NCBI GenBank assembly: GCA_903632075.3
Contig: CAHIKZ030001813.1
Span: 6,342,501-6,406,500, forward strand
Length of the DNA stretch: 64,000 nucleotides
Direction of reading: 5' to 3'
DNA from: Acanthosepion pharaonis
Taxonomy: Eukaryota > Mollusca > Cephalopoda > Sepiida > Sepiidae
This document shows positions 44,430 to 54,990 of this stretch, one piece after another. How positions within the stretch are numbered: the stretch's first letter is position 1; the number at the start of each line of letters is the position of its first letter. The translations under genes were made by a program, and so were the position numbers. Under the pieces are notes generated by a model, which was given only the letters and a program-made list of their open reading frames with translations, did not search any database and was not told the origin of the DNA.

Positions 44430-46015
44430 GGGAGATAAGACAAAGAAATTATATGCCATGATTCCAAGCATGTAGAGGGGGATAGCTTCTAATGAGATGG
44501 ATAAATTTTATAAAAGGGCTCCGGCTTCCTATTTAAATGATATTAGTATGGAAGCCAAAGAAATCTCCACAACATTTGGAGTATTAGATGGTAAGCAAAC
44601 TTTCCTGTCTGTGAAAGATCACAAAGATGACGTTTTTTAATTAACCATATTTTAATTAACCCAACAAAAACGGACTGTATTTCTTAGTTCAAGAACATTA
44701 AAAATAAAAGTGGTTTGGTTTTACTTAAATATATCAAAAACTTCTACCCTTCTATTACGATAAAAATTTTGTCGGAAGCCCTGCTATTTTCCAAAGATTT
44801 TGTGAATTTGAAACCAGAAGATATTAGAGTTGTTCTGCATTGCCGTGAGTCAGTATTGTTCTATGGTGGTGAAATGTGGATAAAAAATTCCGAAAGTGGC
44901 AATTTTAATGTGCCCCAAGGATCGTACGATGGGTCGAAGGTGGAGGAGTTGCTAGGAAATTACGTGTTAAGCAATATCAATAAAATTGTCATATAGACAA
45001 TCGTGGGATTTAACTAGTAATAAAAGAAAAAATGACTCCATAAGGAAAAGTTGCATCAAGTATTCAAGGAAATGGACTTTGACATCACAGTCGATATTAA
45101 TAAAAATGTGCTGAAATTTTTAGATATTGAGTTGAATTTGGTATGGGAACTATTTCCCCATTTATAAAACCTAACATGGATTTAAAATACTTAAATACTG
45201 TACCTGTCCAACCATCAAGCGTTATTAAACATATACTATTTCTCGTGCAGTGTAGACTATCGCAAAACGCTTCAAATGAAGAAATATTTAATGAAAACAA
45301 AGAAGAAATATATTTCAGCATTAAAATTAAAATTTCAAGAAATGAAAAAGGGATAACAATAATACTAATCGAAGAAAAAGAAAGAGAAACGTCATCTTGT
45401 TCAATCCACCATTTAATTTGAATGTTAAAACTAATATAGATAAGATCTTCTTTAATCTTTTGATTAAGCAGTTCCCCCTACCAAAAAATCCGTGATGCAT
45501 AAATTATTCAATAAAAGTACAGTAAAATTAGAGTTATTGCTGTAGAAGGAATTTAGAACCAGAGAACCAGAGGTGTGAAGATAGGGACTTGTGTAAATGT
45601 AGGATTAAGAATAACTGCCCTTTGAACGGAAAGTGTTGCACTGAGGAAGTAGTGTATTGTGCGGAAGTAGCAAGTAGCGATAGAAATGCGTTGGCATATA
45701 TTGGCTGTACGGAGGGTCAATTTAAAGAAAAAAACCGTATAACCATGGTTCCTCTTTCAGAATACCAAAATGTAAGTTTTGTCCAAGTCTGGCTAAGCAT
45801 TATTTGGGTTTTAGATAGATTCATAGTAGGAGCCCAGCGATTGAATGGAGTATCCTGAGAAAAGTGAAGAACCGTAAGTTAAACAGCATCTCGTGTAGAC
45901 TTTGCCAGGAGAAGAAGTTGGCTATTGGGATTTAGAAAGTTTTAGCTGAGTTATTAATTAAAAGAACAGAAGTCATCGCAAAATGTAGACACAAAAGAAA
46001 GTTATACTTAGGTAT
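44430..46015 (+). pseudogene. Penelope-like element, RT to GIY-YIG (longest copy)
   Basis: Blocks in order: 'TFLSVKDHKDD' (about 44600-44633; PLE RTs have 'itLKDHK.nF'), 'YIKNFYPSITIKILSEALLF' (44730-44790; motif A, usual FDvknFYPSI, the Asp replaced), 'VPQGSYDGSKVEELLGNYVL' (44908-44967), a degraded motif C near 45000 with no YRDD, and 'LKFLDIELNL' (45110-45140). The endonuclease part has 'CKCRIKNNCPLNGKC' (45592-45636), a GIY-YIG segment 'LAYIGCTEGQFKEK' (45689-45730), 'SCRLCQEEKLAI' (45889-45924) and 'KRTEVIAKCRHKRKLYLG' to ~46014. Frameshifts and stops separate all of these. Confidence 0.85.
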
Positions 46016-46084
46016 ACAGCCAATTAATTTTGGTGTAATATTATCTTATTTAAGTTTTGGTGTGTAGAAGGTAATTTAATTCGC

Positions 46085-46190
46085 TGTATTAACCATTTGA
46101 AGACACCATGGCGTCATTTAGCTTGACTTGCCTTAACCGATCGAGCCACGGAGAATCGTTCGATTAGCAAGGTCGATTTTACTGTTTTTA
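46085..46190 (-). repeat. tRNA-derived SINE (family 3) head fragment
   Basis: The reverse complement reads 'atcgaccttgctaatcgaac', then an A-box-like 'gtggctcgatcggttaaggc' and 'aagtcaagctaaatgacgcc'. This matches the head of the palindromic copies 46292-46765. Confidence 0.65.
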
Positions 46191-46291
46191 AACTTCAATC
46201 TTCCATGAAACGTACATTCATATCTGTTCAAAGCCTATCCAAATGTAAACAAATGACGTCACACATTATGAAATAGACATAGTCCGACAAT

Positions 46292-46513
46292 TATTTTAAG
46301 ATATTTTCATGTTTATACATTCTTTTTATAGATACAAATATTTAAGTAAATGCTATGTTTTATAATAAACAGTATTAAACAACATTTACCCCGGCCTGAA
46401 TGTCCGAGAAATCCTCATAGAAAATATTTGTCCTCCGAGAGGAATCGAACCTGTATCCAATATGGAACCGTCATATAGCCTGACGTGCCTTTAACCGTTT
46501 CGGCCACAGAGGT
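46292..46513 (-). repeat. tRNA-derived SINE (family 3), left palindrome arm
   Basis: Read on the minus strand: A box 'tggccgaaacgg', anticodon-arm-like 'cacgtcaggctatatgacgg', B box 'ggttcgattcc', then a body with 'ttctcggacattcaggccgg' and 'taaatgttg'. The arm is the reverse complement of 46556-46770. The layout, including an extended variable arm, resembles class II (Leu/Ser type) tRNA. Confidence 0.8.
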
Positions 46514-46555
46514 TGTTCGGTTTAAAGACAGTGAAATCGACCTTGCTAACCGAGC

Positions 46556-46770
46556 GCTCCTCTGTGGCCGAAACGGTTGAAGGCACGTCAGGCTATATAA
46601 CGGTTCCGTATAGGATACAGGTTCGATTCCTGTCGGAGGGCGAACGTTTTCTATGAGGATTTCTCGGGCATTCAGGCCGGTAAATGTTGTTTATTATAAA
46701 ACAGAGCATTTACTTAAATATTTGTATCTATAAAAAGTATGTATAAACATGAAAATGTCTTAAAATTTAT
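46556..46770 (+). repeat. tRNA-derived SINE (family 3), right palindrome arm
   Basis: 'ctctgtggccgaaacggttg', 'aggcacgtcaggctatataa', 'acaggttcgattcctgtcgg' and 'gatttctcgggcattcaggc' run to 'atgtataaacatgaaaatgt'. It is separated from the left arm by ~42 bp that contains the family's 5' leader 'gtgaaatcgaccttgctaac'. It is not a functional tRNA gene: the acceptor stem is poorly paired and the element continues 130 bp further. Confidence 0.8.
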
Positions 46771-46774
46771 TTAT

Positions 46775-47870
46775 ATATTTTCCTGTTCCTGTGGTAACGG
46801 AGGTGAAATCAAATTAATGCAGTAAATTTATGAATGATCACTTCTTTTAGTCACTTAATAATCTATACAAATCAAATATTTATCACCATTTGGACTAAAT
46901 TTCTTGAACAAAATGACTCTTTTACTAAAGCAAGTCATTTACTTCTAAGTCTCTTAGATTGTAGTTTTATTTGTTCAAGCCTTTGAGGCGCTCAGGTTAT
47001 TAAGTGATAGTCTTGGTTCATCTTGGTTTGGAAATAGGCTTTGGTGTCAATGTCTGTTTCATTCTGTGGCTAATCTTTTATCTTTCGTGATATATTTCCA
47101 TTTCCCTGTATGTTAAGCATAAAAAAAATCTTTAACGTGAAATGATATTGAGCCGAAAAACGATTTACATAATACCAGGAAAAAATCGATGAATCATAGA
47201 TACCATTTACCGTTTAAAAATATAAAGGGAATCGATTAATTAAATGATTCGTTGGCCTCTGTTTTAATTGTAAAATATGGATCCTCGTTTTATTGAATCT
47301 CAATACATTGTTTCAAGACTCATTTCATTTTAAGTCACTATTAAAACTTTCTAACAATTGCGCACCTGGCAACATTTCAGGGTGCATTAGTGAGTTCAGT
47401 GCAGCTGAAAAACGCTGGAGTAGATAAAGGGAATTGCTCAAGTATCTCCACGTCAGAAGAAAAAGTGGTCGAAATGTATTAAGCAGATGAGATTAATATC
47501 ACCCGCGATGTAACTTGTAGATCACTGTCGCAACGTGGTATTATATTCCAGTGAAGGATTCCCGTGACGTGATGGCTGGCATAAAAATAGTAGAAACTAT
47601 TGATCACCGTCTGCTATTAACAGATCAGGGCAGCGTAGGGAAGTAAATACAAACTTTCCAGCAACTTAGTGACACGCCTTTCCTTCGTCTTTGATCGCAC
47701 TCCGTGTACGCAAAGCTGAGTGCATAATGATCCATAGCTAATCACTAATATCCTTCTATCTTTTTAACAAATAACAGATGGTAAATTGTATACCGGAAGT
47801 GTTTGGGAAATAATTTCCTGGTTTAAAAATCGATGAATTGTGTGTAAGCTAAAATGTCTGTCTATAGTTT
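46775..47870. other. Unassigned DNA
   Basis: No coding region or known repeat recognised. Confidence 0.3.
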
Positions 47871-47879
47871 TTTTTTCAA

Positions 47880-48600
47880 TGGTTAGAATAGCCAGTCTGT
47901 AATTAAGACAAAAAAGAAAAGAAAATTGACAATGGGCGAAATAAATCGAAGAAAAGAGTGAGCATAGGAAAGGCAAAGAAAATGGATTATAATCGAAGGA
48001 GAAAAAGCCGTGAGAGAGAAACAGTAACATCGATAAGAAAACAAACAAAAATAAAAAAGAGGGAGAAAAACAATCTATTGGAGATTAAAAAAAAAAAAAG
48101 AGAGACATTGAAAGAAGATGTACAGAGGAAAAAACGTTGAAAAATATCATTGAGTTACACGAGAAAAGGATAACAAAGTCCATGAAGTAAAAAAAAGTTG
48201 AATTAAATTTTAGAAAAGTCTTCCAAAGGGAAAAATTCAATGAATGAAACAAAATAAAAAAAGCACAATGAAAGAAAAAAGATACAATGAAAAATATACT
48301 GACTGAAAACCCACAATGAAGAAAAAATAAAACAAAAGAAAGAATGAAAAAAAAAAAACAACCAATGAAAAACGAAGTGGACACTCAAAGAGAGAATAAC
48401 CAACGAAAGAAAAAACAATGGATGAAAAATACAATCACTAAAATGAAAAACAAAAAATAAGGAAAGAAAGACCTAATGAATGGAAAAAAACTCAATGAGT
48501 AAAAATTACTTGACGGAAGAAAAGAAAAGAAGGTGATAGGAAAGAATAAACATGAAATTAGAAAGAGTAAAATGGAGGTAAAGAAAAGGAGAAAAACAAA
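47880..48600. repeat. A-rich low-complexity domain with AATGAAA motif
   Basis: About 700 bp of purine-rich plus strand in which 'caatgaaa(g)aaa'-type words recur irregularly every 14-30 bp (48230-48500). Open frames on either strand (K/E/R-rich or F/L/S-rich) follow from base composition. Confidence 0.75.
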
Positions 48601-48884
48601 TATTACGCTTTAGTCAGGCATAAGATCAAAGATCAGGATTAACCGCAGAGACGATTGTGAGCAGAGACGATATCTGTTAATATTTACTGAACACCATGAA
48701 GCGCAAAATGCAACAAGAAAAATTGGAATTACATTTGAAAGACTGAATAAAAGAATTATATTTGAAAGACTGGATAAAAACCAAAGAAAAATAAATAAAT
48801 CGAATGAAATATTGAGTAAGAATAAGACAAACATAACAATTAATTAATTCCCAAAAGCCCAAGACTCTCTTGTTACAGATTAAA

Positions 48885-49665
48885 ATGCACAGTTCATGAG
48901 GGTATGTAAGAAAGAAAACGGTTAACCCTAGACTTGAACAGATTAAGATTGTAGTGATCGGGAAAGCATCCTCCTGGGAGTCGTTCCACGAAGCAGCCAT
49001 TCGTGTGAAGAAGCTGCTCGTGTGAAATACGAAGTGAATAAGGGTGGTTCGCTACGATCTGTGTGGCATAAGGGGTGTTAGCCATGAACGTTAGAACTGG
49101 TGGAACTAAGGACTGTAGGTCGTCTGAACACTTTCCATGGGAACGGTGATAACCCATCGAAAGGCTTGCAGCGTTTCATCTTTGGGAAAATGGTTGTAGG
49201 GTAGAAAATAATTTATCAACTACAAGGCCGCCGAGACACATTTGGACACTATCGAGAGAGGAAAGGGAAGTCTGAGCTGTTCTTATCGATATATGGCAGA
49301 GGTACTCCATTTTCGGACTGATAAAGGTATATTATTGCAGGAGGGTGCAGGTACTTACTGGAATCGTACAGTGACGCGAACATTTTTACATCATCTTTAG
49401 TGATAGATCGTATGTAAGATTTCTACATGAGATCTGCTTTAAGTCCTAATAGACTCTAATGGTACAGGGACACTCTGAGAGAATGTCCGTTCATCGCGAT
49501 AGGTCTGCTCAGTGATGATTGAATGAACTTGTTTCGTTTTCGAAGTATTGGATGTGACCAACCATTTTGTCCTGCACTGAGTTGTTAAAGCAATGTCAGA
49601 GGAGAGAGCATCTACTAAGCTCTGCGCATCTAGCGTTATGAAGCTGCATCCATATACCATTATAT
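48885..49665 (-). pseudogene. LINE family A, RT thumb to C-terminus
   Basis: On the minus strand the sequence starts with 'TQCRTKWLVTSNTSKTKQVH' (49580-49520), the 'W.v.fN..KTk.l' block downstream of the RT palm. It continues through a degraded middle ('YLHPPAIIYLYQS' near 49350-49310), then 'KCSDDLQSLVPPVLTFMANT' (49130-49071), 'YATQIVANHPYSLRI' and 'GGCFPDHYNLNLFKSRVNRF' ending near 48910. This is the longest copy of family A. Frameshifts occur near 49440 and 49160, and the FFpRTa.LWN segment is changed. Confidence 0.8.
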
Positions 49666-49749
49666 CGGGAGTATATATATTCCAAATGGAAAAAATAGAA
49701 AAGGAAGTAGTATAACTACTAAATGTAAATAAAATGTATCCAAAAGAGG

Positions 49750-50240
49750 AAAGAGAATCTTATGATTCACCTTGTCCCTCCTTTAGTTTCTTAGGTCGCT
49801 CGTACGTCACGACCTGCCAATACCTCATAAAAAGTGAACTATTCCGTTTTGATGGCGTGTCAAGACGGAAAAGACATATTAGAGACGCTACTTGGCTTCA
49901 GTTAGAATATGAAAGAAAGAAAAGGGAAGTGAAAGAGCGTATAGAACTTTAATCTGTTTAAGGACTGTTTCAGTGAAATAGAAAAATATTAATTTCAAAT
50001 CTTTTCACTTCTACCTCTTACTTAATGACCAGCATCCACGTTCCTAATTGTTTTTGCAATATTTTATTATCAAAGTTGTTAAGCCCAAATGCTATGCTAT
50101 GAGGGCAATTCCTACTGATATTTTATAGTCGTCGAACTCATCTGAGCTTATTCAGTCAGTAACGTAAGAATTAAGGTTCATCAGAAAATTCAAATAGGAA
50201 AACCGTGAAATTTTTACGTGTATTTCTAGTTCAATATAAT
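49750..50240 (+). repeat. Unclassified repeat with RDATW motif, copy 2
   Basis: Contains the coding-like segment 'FRFDGVSRRKRHIRDATWLQ' then 'LEYERKKREVKERIEL' and a stop at ~49950. Related DNA lies at 24240-24680 and 50540-50640. Homology with 24 kb continues ~250 bp past the stop, so the repeat is larger than the open frame. Family unknown. Confidence 0.65.
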
Positions 50241-50344
50241 TTGTTTCTTTTACACAAGCGTTCGTGTTTTGACGATAGTAGGCAGTATAGACTCATCTCG
50301 CATTAAAGAGTGTTGAATTTTTCTCCTAGAAATTTACTAATATA

Positions 50345-50830
50345 AAACTAGTATTATGAAAAGATACTAAAGATAGTATCCCACATCTGATAATATTTAC
50401 CCAGCAGAAAAAAAGAATAGATAACACAACGTGCAGAGATTTCAGTTCTCAACATCACAAAAATTTCCTTGGTTACACTAACCTTTGCAACTTCCCGCAT
50501 TGCCACCTACGCAAGTATGGATCACACTTGTAAATAGTGGAGTATTCCGTTTTGATGGAGTGTCAAGACGGAAAAGACATATCAGAGACGCTACTTGCTT
50601 TTAGTTAGAATATGAAAGAAAGAAAAAGAGAAAAAGAAGAGACAATAACATTCTAATCTGTTTAAGAACTAGTTTTATGAAAAGATATTAAAGATAGTAT
50701 CTACCATATAATATTTACGGAGCAAAAAGAAAAATAATAGAAAAATTAACGTGCAGAGATTTCAGTTCTCAACATCACAAAAATTTCCTTGGTTACACTA
50801 ACCTTTGCAACTTGAACCCACCATGCCATC
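50345..50830. repeat. Local direct duplication, ~316 bp apart
   Basis: About 65 bp ('acgtgcagagatttcagttc' ... 'ctaacctttgcaactt') is identical at ~50430-50494 and ~50752-50816, with weaker flanking similarity ('tatgaaaagata..aaagatagtat'). RDATW copy 3 (50540-50640) lies between. Confidence 0.85.
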
Positions 50831-50864
50831 TTCGCAAGCATGGATCACACCCATTCCCTTTGAA

Positions 50865-51090
50865 TTCCTTTAATAAAAATTAAAATCAACTCGGACAGCT
50901 TCTTCCCAAGAACTGCTGTTTTGTGGAACAGTCCACTGGCAATGATTCCCTCCCCGACCACTACAATCTTTATTAGTGTTAACATTTATAATCCCTACAT
51001 AGCCTCATGAATTGAACTTCATACTTTTTGTTACGTTCATACAACACTGCACAATAACCATCTACCTTGAGTGACCATTGGGTTTTGTAT
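50865..51090 (+). pseudogene. LINE family A tail, degraded
   Basis: 'aacagtccactgg' and 'ccgaccactacaatcttt' correspond to the LWN.lP and FPDhYNL segments, followed by 'accttgagtgaccattgggt', the post-coding sequence seen at 62885. Frame is lost. Confidence 0.6.
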
Positions 51091-51479
51091 TGGTTGGCCA
51101 TTAAATAAATATGAACTCATGTGTAGGTACCAAGAGATAGCAAATGATCGATTTTCATTTCAATTTTATGGATGGCGAGACGAAATTTCTATCTTTTACT
51201 CAACCTCATATAGCATAAAATGCAAGAAATAATCAAATAATCTAATTGAATAAAGATAAATTATTATGAGATAAATATAAAGATTTCTTCCTTGAGCACT
51301 TCACATGGCAGTCATATTTCTTTGTGACGTGAATGCTACTTTTCTCTAATAGTAGTAGAAATTTTTTTTTTGAAAGATTCAATTTATTTGCATAGAAAAT
51401 TAAGTCACAATACTTTGTAGTTTGTTTTTTTTTACTGAATTCTAAATTTTAAAAACAAAGTAACTATAAACAATTTTTT

Positions 51480-51860
51480 TGCTATCCTCTGCCAACCGCA
51501 ATGATGGAGAAAGCATTACCTCGAACCATCGCCAGTGAGAAACGCTGCAAGAACCATTCCATTTCACGAGGATCATCCCTTAATAGAGACGCGATCGCGC
51601 CAATCCTTCGAAGGAACGCCATCGAACGAGGACCAATAACCCCAGAAGTCTCCACGGCCACAAGAGTTAAAAAAAAATCTATCAGCAAGAGAAGAATATC
51701 TATATGTTTTTTTTTTTTTTGTTTTTTTTTTATATATATCTGCGTCCCCAGCGACGGAACCCGGCTCAACCGCGGACCTGATCAAATTAGCGGCCGAAAA
51801 TGTATCCGCAGAGATCGCATCCCAAATCAACGACTTCCCAATTTTAGAAGGGAGAATAAT
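51480..51860 (-). pseudogene. Retroelement C-terminal (endonuclease-like) domain, inverted copy
   Basis: The minus frame reads 'KSLIWDAISADTFSAANLI' (near 51825-51770), 'RSAVEPGSVAGDADI', an expanded poly-Lys/Asn insertion (51690-51740), then 'ETSGVIGPRSMAFLRRIGAI' and 'DDPREMEWFLQRFSLAMVRG' plus 'NAFSI' (51570-51510). It mirrors 52190-52540 on the other strand. I recognise this as the domain that follows RT in certain non-LTR-type elements (WDvT.vDT..., then ...LaqRiSiAvqRGNA.si), whose RPDG...WDvT core looks like a PD-(D/E)XK nuclease. Confidence 0.65.
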
Positions 51861-51984
51861 GGAAAATAAACTGAAAAATTACGTCACTTACTTTATTTCA
51901 ACCAACGAGAAGAACGTTAGTTTTATAGAAATCCAAATTAATGCGTTTAAAAACAAAGTAACTATAAACGAAATAGTTGTTTTT

Positions 51985-52545
51985 TTTTTTTTATGTGATT
52001 GTTGCAGATGCAGATGTGGAGCTTCCATCGACGAGTTCGGTTTGCATCCTCTCTCCTCTCTTCGTACTTCCGGCCGCTTTCTAAGGCATGCAGCAATAAA
52101 CGACATCATCAGAAAAGGTCTGGATGCAGCTGGGTTCCCTTCCCAAATCGAACCCGTAGGCCTCAACCATGGTGATGGCATTAACATTTTCCCTTGTAAA
52201 ATGGGAAAGTCGTTGATTTAGGATACGACTTGTGCGGATACATTTTCGACCGGTAATTTGATCTGGTCCGCGGTTGAGTCGGGGTCCGTCGCTCGCGACG
52301 CAGAGATAAAAAAGAAAAAATATATATATTCCTCTCTTGCTGATAGATTTTTTTTTTTGAGACTTCTGGTATTATTGGTCCTCTTTTGATGGCGTTCCTT
52401 CGAAGGATTGGCGCGATGGCGTATCGATTAAGGGACGAGCCTCGCGAAATGGAGTGGCTCTTGCAACGTGTCTCACTGGCGATGGTGCGAGGTAATTCTT
52501 TCTCCATCACGGAGGCTAGTAGAAAATTAGCCTTTTCCTTAAAAG
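51985..52545 (+). pseudogene. Retroelement C-terminal (endonuclease-like) domain
   Basis: A cysteine cluster 'CDCCRCRCG' (51994-52020) precedes 'SGRFLRHAAINDIIRKGLDA' (52065-52124), 'FPSQIEPVGLNHGDG' and 'GKSLI*DTTCADTF' (~52203-52244). There the Trp of the WD.T motif is a TAG stop, and the expected RPDG before it is lost. It continues 'SAVESGSVARDAEI', a poly-Lys insertion, then 'GPLLMAFLRRIGAM' and 'VSLAMVRGNSFSI' to ~52510. Order matches the RT-downstream nuclease-like region of certain non-LTR retroelements. No RT is present upstream. Confidence 0.7.
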
Positions 52546-52599
52546 AAAACATTAGACATTCATTAACCGAGCAGCTAGTGCTACATTTAGTTGAGATTT

Positions 52600-52880
52600 A
52601 TAACATCATTCTCTTAAAACAATTTTCCATTGTTAGCTCCCGTTTAATTATTGTGGGGGGGGGCTCCTTCCCAACCTTTTGTTTGAAGTAGTGTGAAATA
52701 TCAACATTTAGATTATCTCATTATTTTATCTACGGGTTACATTTGCTATTTATTTTATTTAATGTTATTTTGTTGTTGGAAGTTCTCTGGTTACTCTTAC
52801 TTGGTACAGTGCATTGTTTGCGATTCTATAGCGCCAGGCTCCCAGGTGCGAAAAAGGATGGTCCTCGCTAAGACCTACAG
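52600..52880 (+). repeat. Unclassified interspersed repeat, copy 2
   Basis: 'ctccttcccaaccttttgtt' plus 'tgaagtag' resembles 3341-3367, and 'cttggtacagtgcattgttt' resembles 4755-4775. This suggests shared, shuffled repeat DNA at both loci. Confidence 0.45.
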
Positions 52881-52942
52881 GTTTCATTAGCAAACAACCA
52901 TTTTAAAACCATTGATCAAAAAAAAAAAAAAAAAAACGGAGG

Positions 52943-53215
52943 CTTACAGCCATATCACGTTGGAACACCGTTTCCTGTACGATCACTGAACTTAAGCAAC
53001 ATCAAACCAAGGCAGTACTTAGATGGGTGACCGTTTCGGAATACCATGTGCAGTAAGAGTGGTTATGTGGATGATGTAGTAGATAATGGTTCGGAATTGT
53101 TAATTTTGGAACTGAGTTCCAATTCCAGTTGGGTTCGTTATATTCACTTACGCGCGAATACCTTTGGGATAGATAGAAATCCACCTACTTCTCCCCCAGC
53201 TATGTGTTAATTAGA
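52943..53215 (+). repeat. 5S rRNA-derived composite SINE, full head
   Basis: The first ~116 nt (52943-53058) align end to end with animal 5S rRNA: 'gcttacagccatatcacgtt', 'gatcactgaacttaagcaac', 'gatgggtgaccgtttcgg', 'cagtaag'. The 5S internal promoter elements are recognisable with substitutions. A second, tRNA-like module follows ('gtagtagataatggttcgga', 'gagttccaattccagttg'), then the family 1 body. A poly-A run lies upstream. Confidence 0.9.
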
Positions 53216-53329
53216 CTTGTATCACTAAATCATTATTATCTACACCCTCCAAGAATTCTTAGAATCTAAAAATAATTTCTGGCTTTAAATAACCTGTAAA
53301 GGGTAGATAATCTGTGGAAAACGAATCAA

Positions 53330-54050
53330 TCAATCAATGAGAAAACGGTTCTATACAGCTGATAGTTTAGATATTTCTGAACGACTGTGGTGACGTGCAG
53401 GGCATTCATAGGAAAGCATGGATCTGACGTGGATATTTTAAAACATGACACGAGTTTTAAGTTAATGTTTTGGCTTTGTATGAATTTGCAGTGTTGGGTG
53501 AGACTGCATCTGTGTTTACTGCTATTTACTTTCGGTTATCTCTCTTCTACGTAGTTTGTAGATAGTAAACGATAAGAACGTGAGGAAACAAATTTAGGAC
53601 ATATCAACTGGAATCGAAGGTACGTATTCACCGATTTCAAGGCTCAAGGACCCAGGGTGTTTTGTGATGTCAACGTACTCGTTGTCACTTTCGTAATGCT
53701 CGTTGTAGTAGAGACATCGTAATCGCAGGTACAACTATAGTAAGCCGTTGAACAATGCTGTGTCACACGCCTTCGAATAACGCACGCACTAATAGTACTT
53801 GCTCGATAATACTCGCTCGAATAGTAATCCGTATAGTGAAATAGTATAGAGAATAGCGGTCCTTTTAGTAATAGAGGATAGACCAGACTGACGATCGTTA
53901 GTTGCCAGCTACTTCCTACATATATGCGTTCCCTCTATGGTCAATAATGGGATCGCCTGTGTTTGCTCAGCGACACTTTATTCCTATATAACTGGGTGAT
54001 ATTGAATGAGGTGCTTGATATCATCATAAGAGGAGGTAGAAAGATGTAAA
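53330..54050. other. Unassigned DNA, partly related to 4.8-5.0 kb
   Basis: 53330-53500 resembles 4860-5010. 53770-53880 has loose repeats ('aatagtacttgctcgataat', 'actcgctcgaatagtaat'). No gene seen. Confidence 0.35.
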
Positions 54051-54059
54051 GATTATACA

Positions 54060-54315
54060 GTTAAGGATGATAGGAAACGATTGACCCTTGACTTGAATAA
54101 GCTTTGGTGCTAAGAGGACCATTCACACGGGTCTTTGTCTCACAGAGTAGCAGATAGCAGAAAAATGTTCCTGTTTATAAATGTAATACAGAGGAAATGA
54201 GTGTTATTCGATGCCACGGATCTTTTATGGTGATAGGCTTGCATCGTTTCAATTGTGGGGAAAGAGGCGGTAGAGTGGAAATATCTCTTACATGAACTCG
54301 TAAACGATTTTGAAA
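54060..54315 (-). pseudogene. LINE family A tail, heavily degraded
   Basis: Minus-strand residues can be followed from an 'LSh.r.v.SL' counterpart (near 54270) to 'LIQVKGQSFP' (near 54090), the counterpart of LFKSRVNRFL. Position and order match 48885-49160. Frame is broken. Confidence 0.5.
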
Positions 54316-54908
54316 TCTATCTAATCTGGAAAGTCAGGATTAGGTAGCTCTAAGCGACGATATTATTGGATTAGTAAGAGAATGCATTGCAAATTCTGGC
54401 GTAAATGTTTGAAAGAGAAACGGTAGGAATATCAGCCCGAGGAAGAGGTAGAAAATGACAGTCACAGGATATGGTAGGATTTCTGTCTAGACATATCACG
54501 CAAGCACGACGACCCGACCTTATTGTGATAGATAAGGAAAGTAGACTTTGCTTTTGTCATTTCATACGTTATAAGAGTGGACACCAAAGAAACACAAAAT
54601 ATTTTTAAAAAATAGGGTTTTTGACAGAAGCTGTGGAATATGACTGCTGAAGTAATTTTATGTAGCAATGTAAGACAACCTAGAAACTTTTAAGATCGCT
54701 TAGGGAAAAGTGGTATTTGAACAAAGATTGCAAACCCCGAGAAAACTATATTATATATTCTGAGAGAATTCTTGTTCTTGAGTTGTGATGAGTTCAATTG
54801 ACACTATACACCAGGAACCGAATTTCAATTGAAAAAAAGAACAATGATGGAAAGGAAGAAAATTAAGAAAGAAAAACGCTGTAGTGAGAAATAATATAAT
54901 GGAAAAAA

Positions 54909-54909
54909 G

Positions 54910-54946
<37 letters not shown>

Positions 54947-54990
54947 GGGAAAGAGAGAACCAGAGAGAGAGAGTGTGAGAGGAACGGACA
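54909..54990. repeat. (TA)n(GA)n microsatellite
   Basis: TA run followed by imperfect GA repeats. Confidence 0.9.

Noticed and set aside
46556..46641. Functional class II tRNA gene
   Set aside because: A and B boxes are good, but the acceptor stem is poorly paired, the copy is part of a ~210-bp repeated element, and inverted and diverged copies exist.
47958..48434. Lysine-rich and phenylalanine-rich open frames
   Set aside because: They reflect the A-rich strand bias of a low-complexity region, with no domain or conservation signal.
52943..53058. Genuine 5S rRNA gene
   Set aside because: Substitutions disrupt conserved positions, no T-run terminator follows, and the sequence runs into a SINE body shared with other copies.
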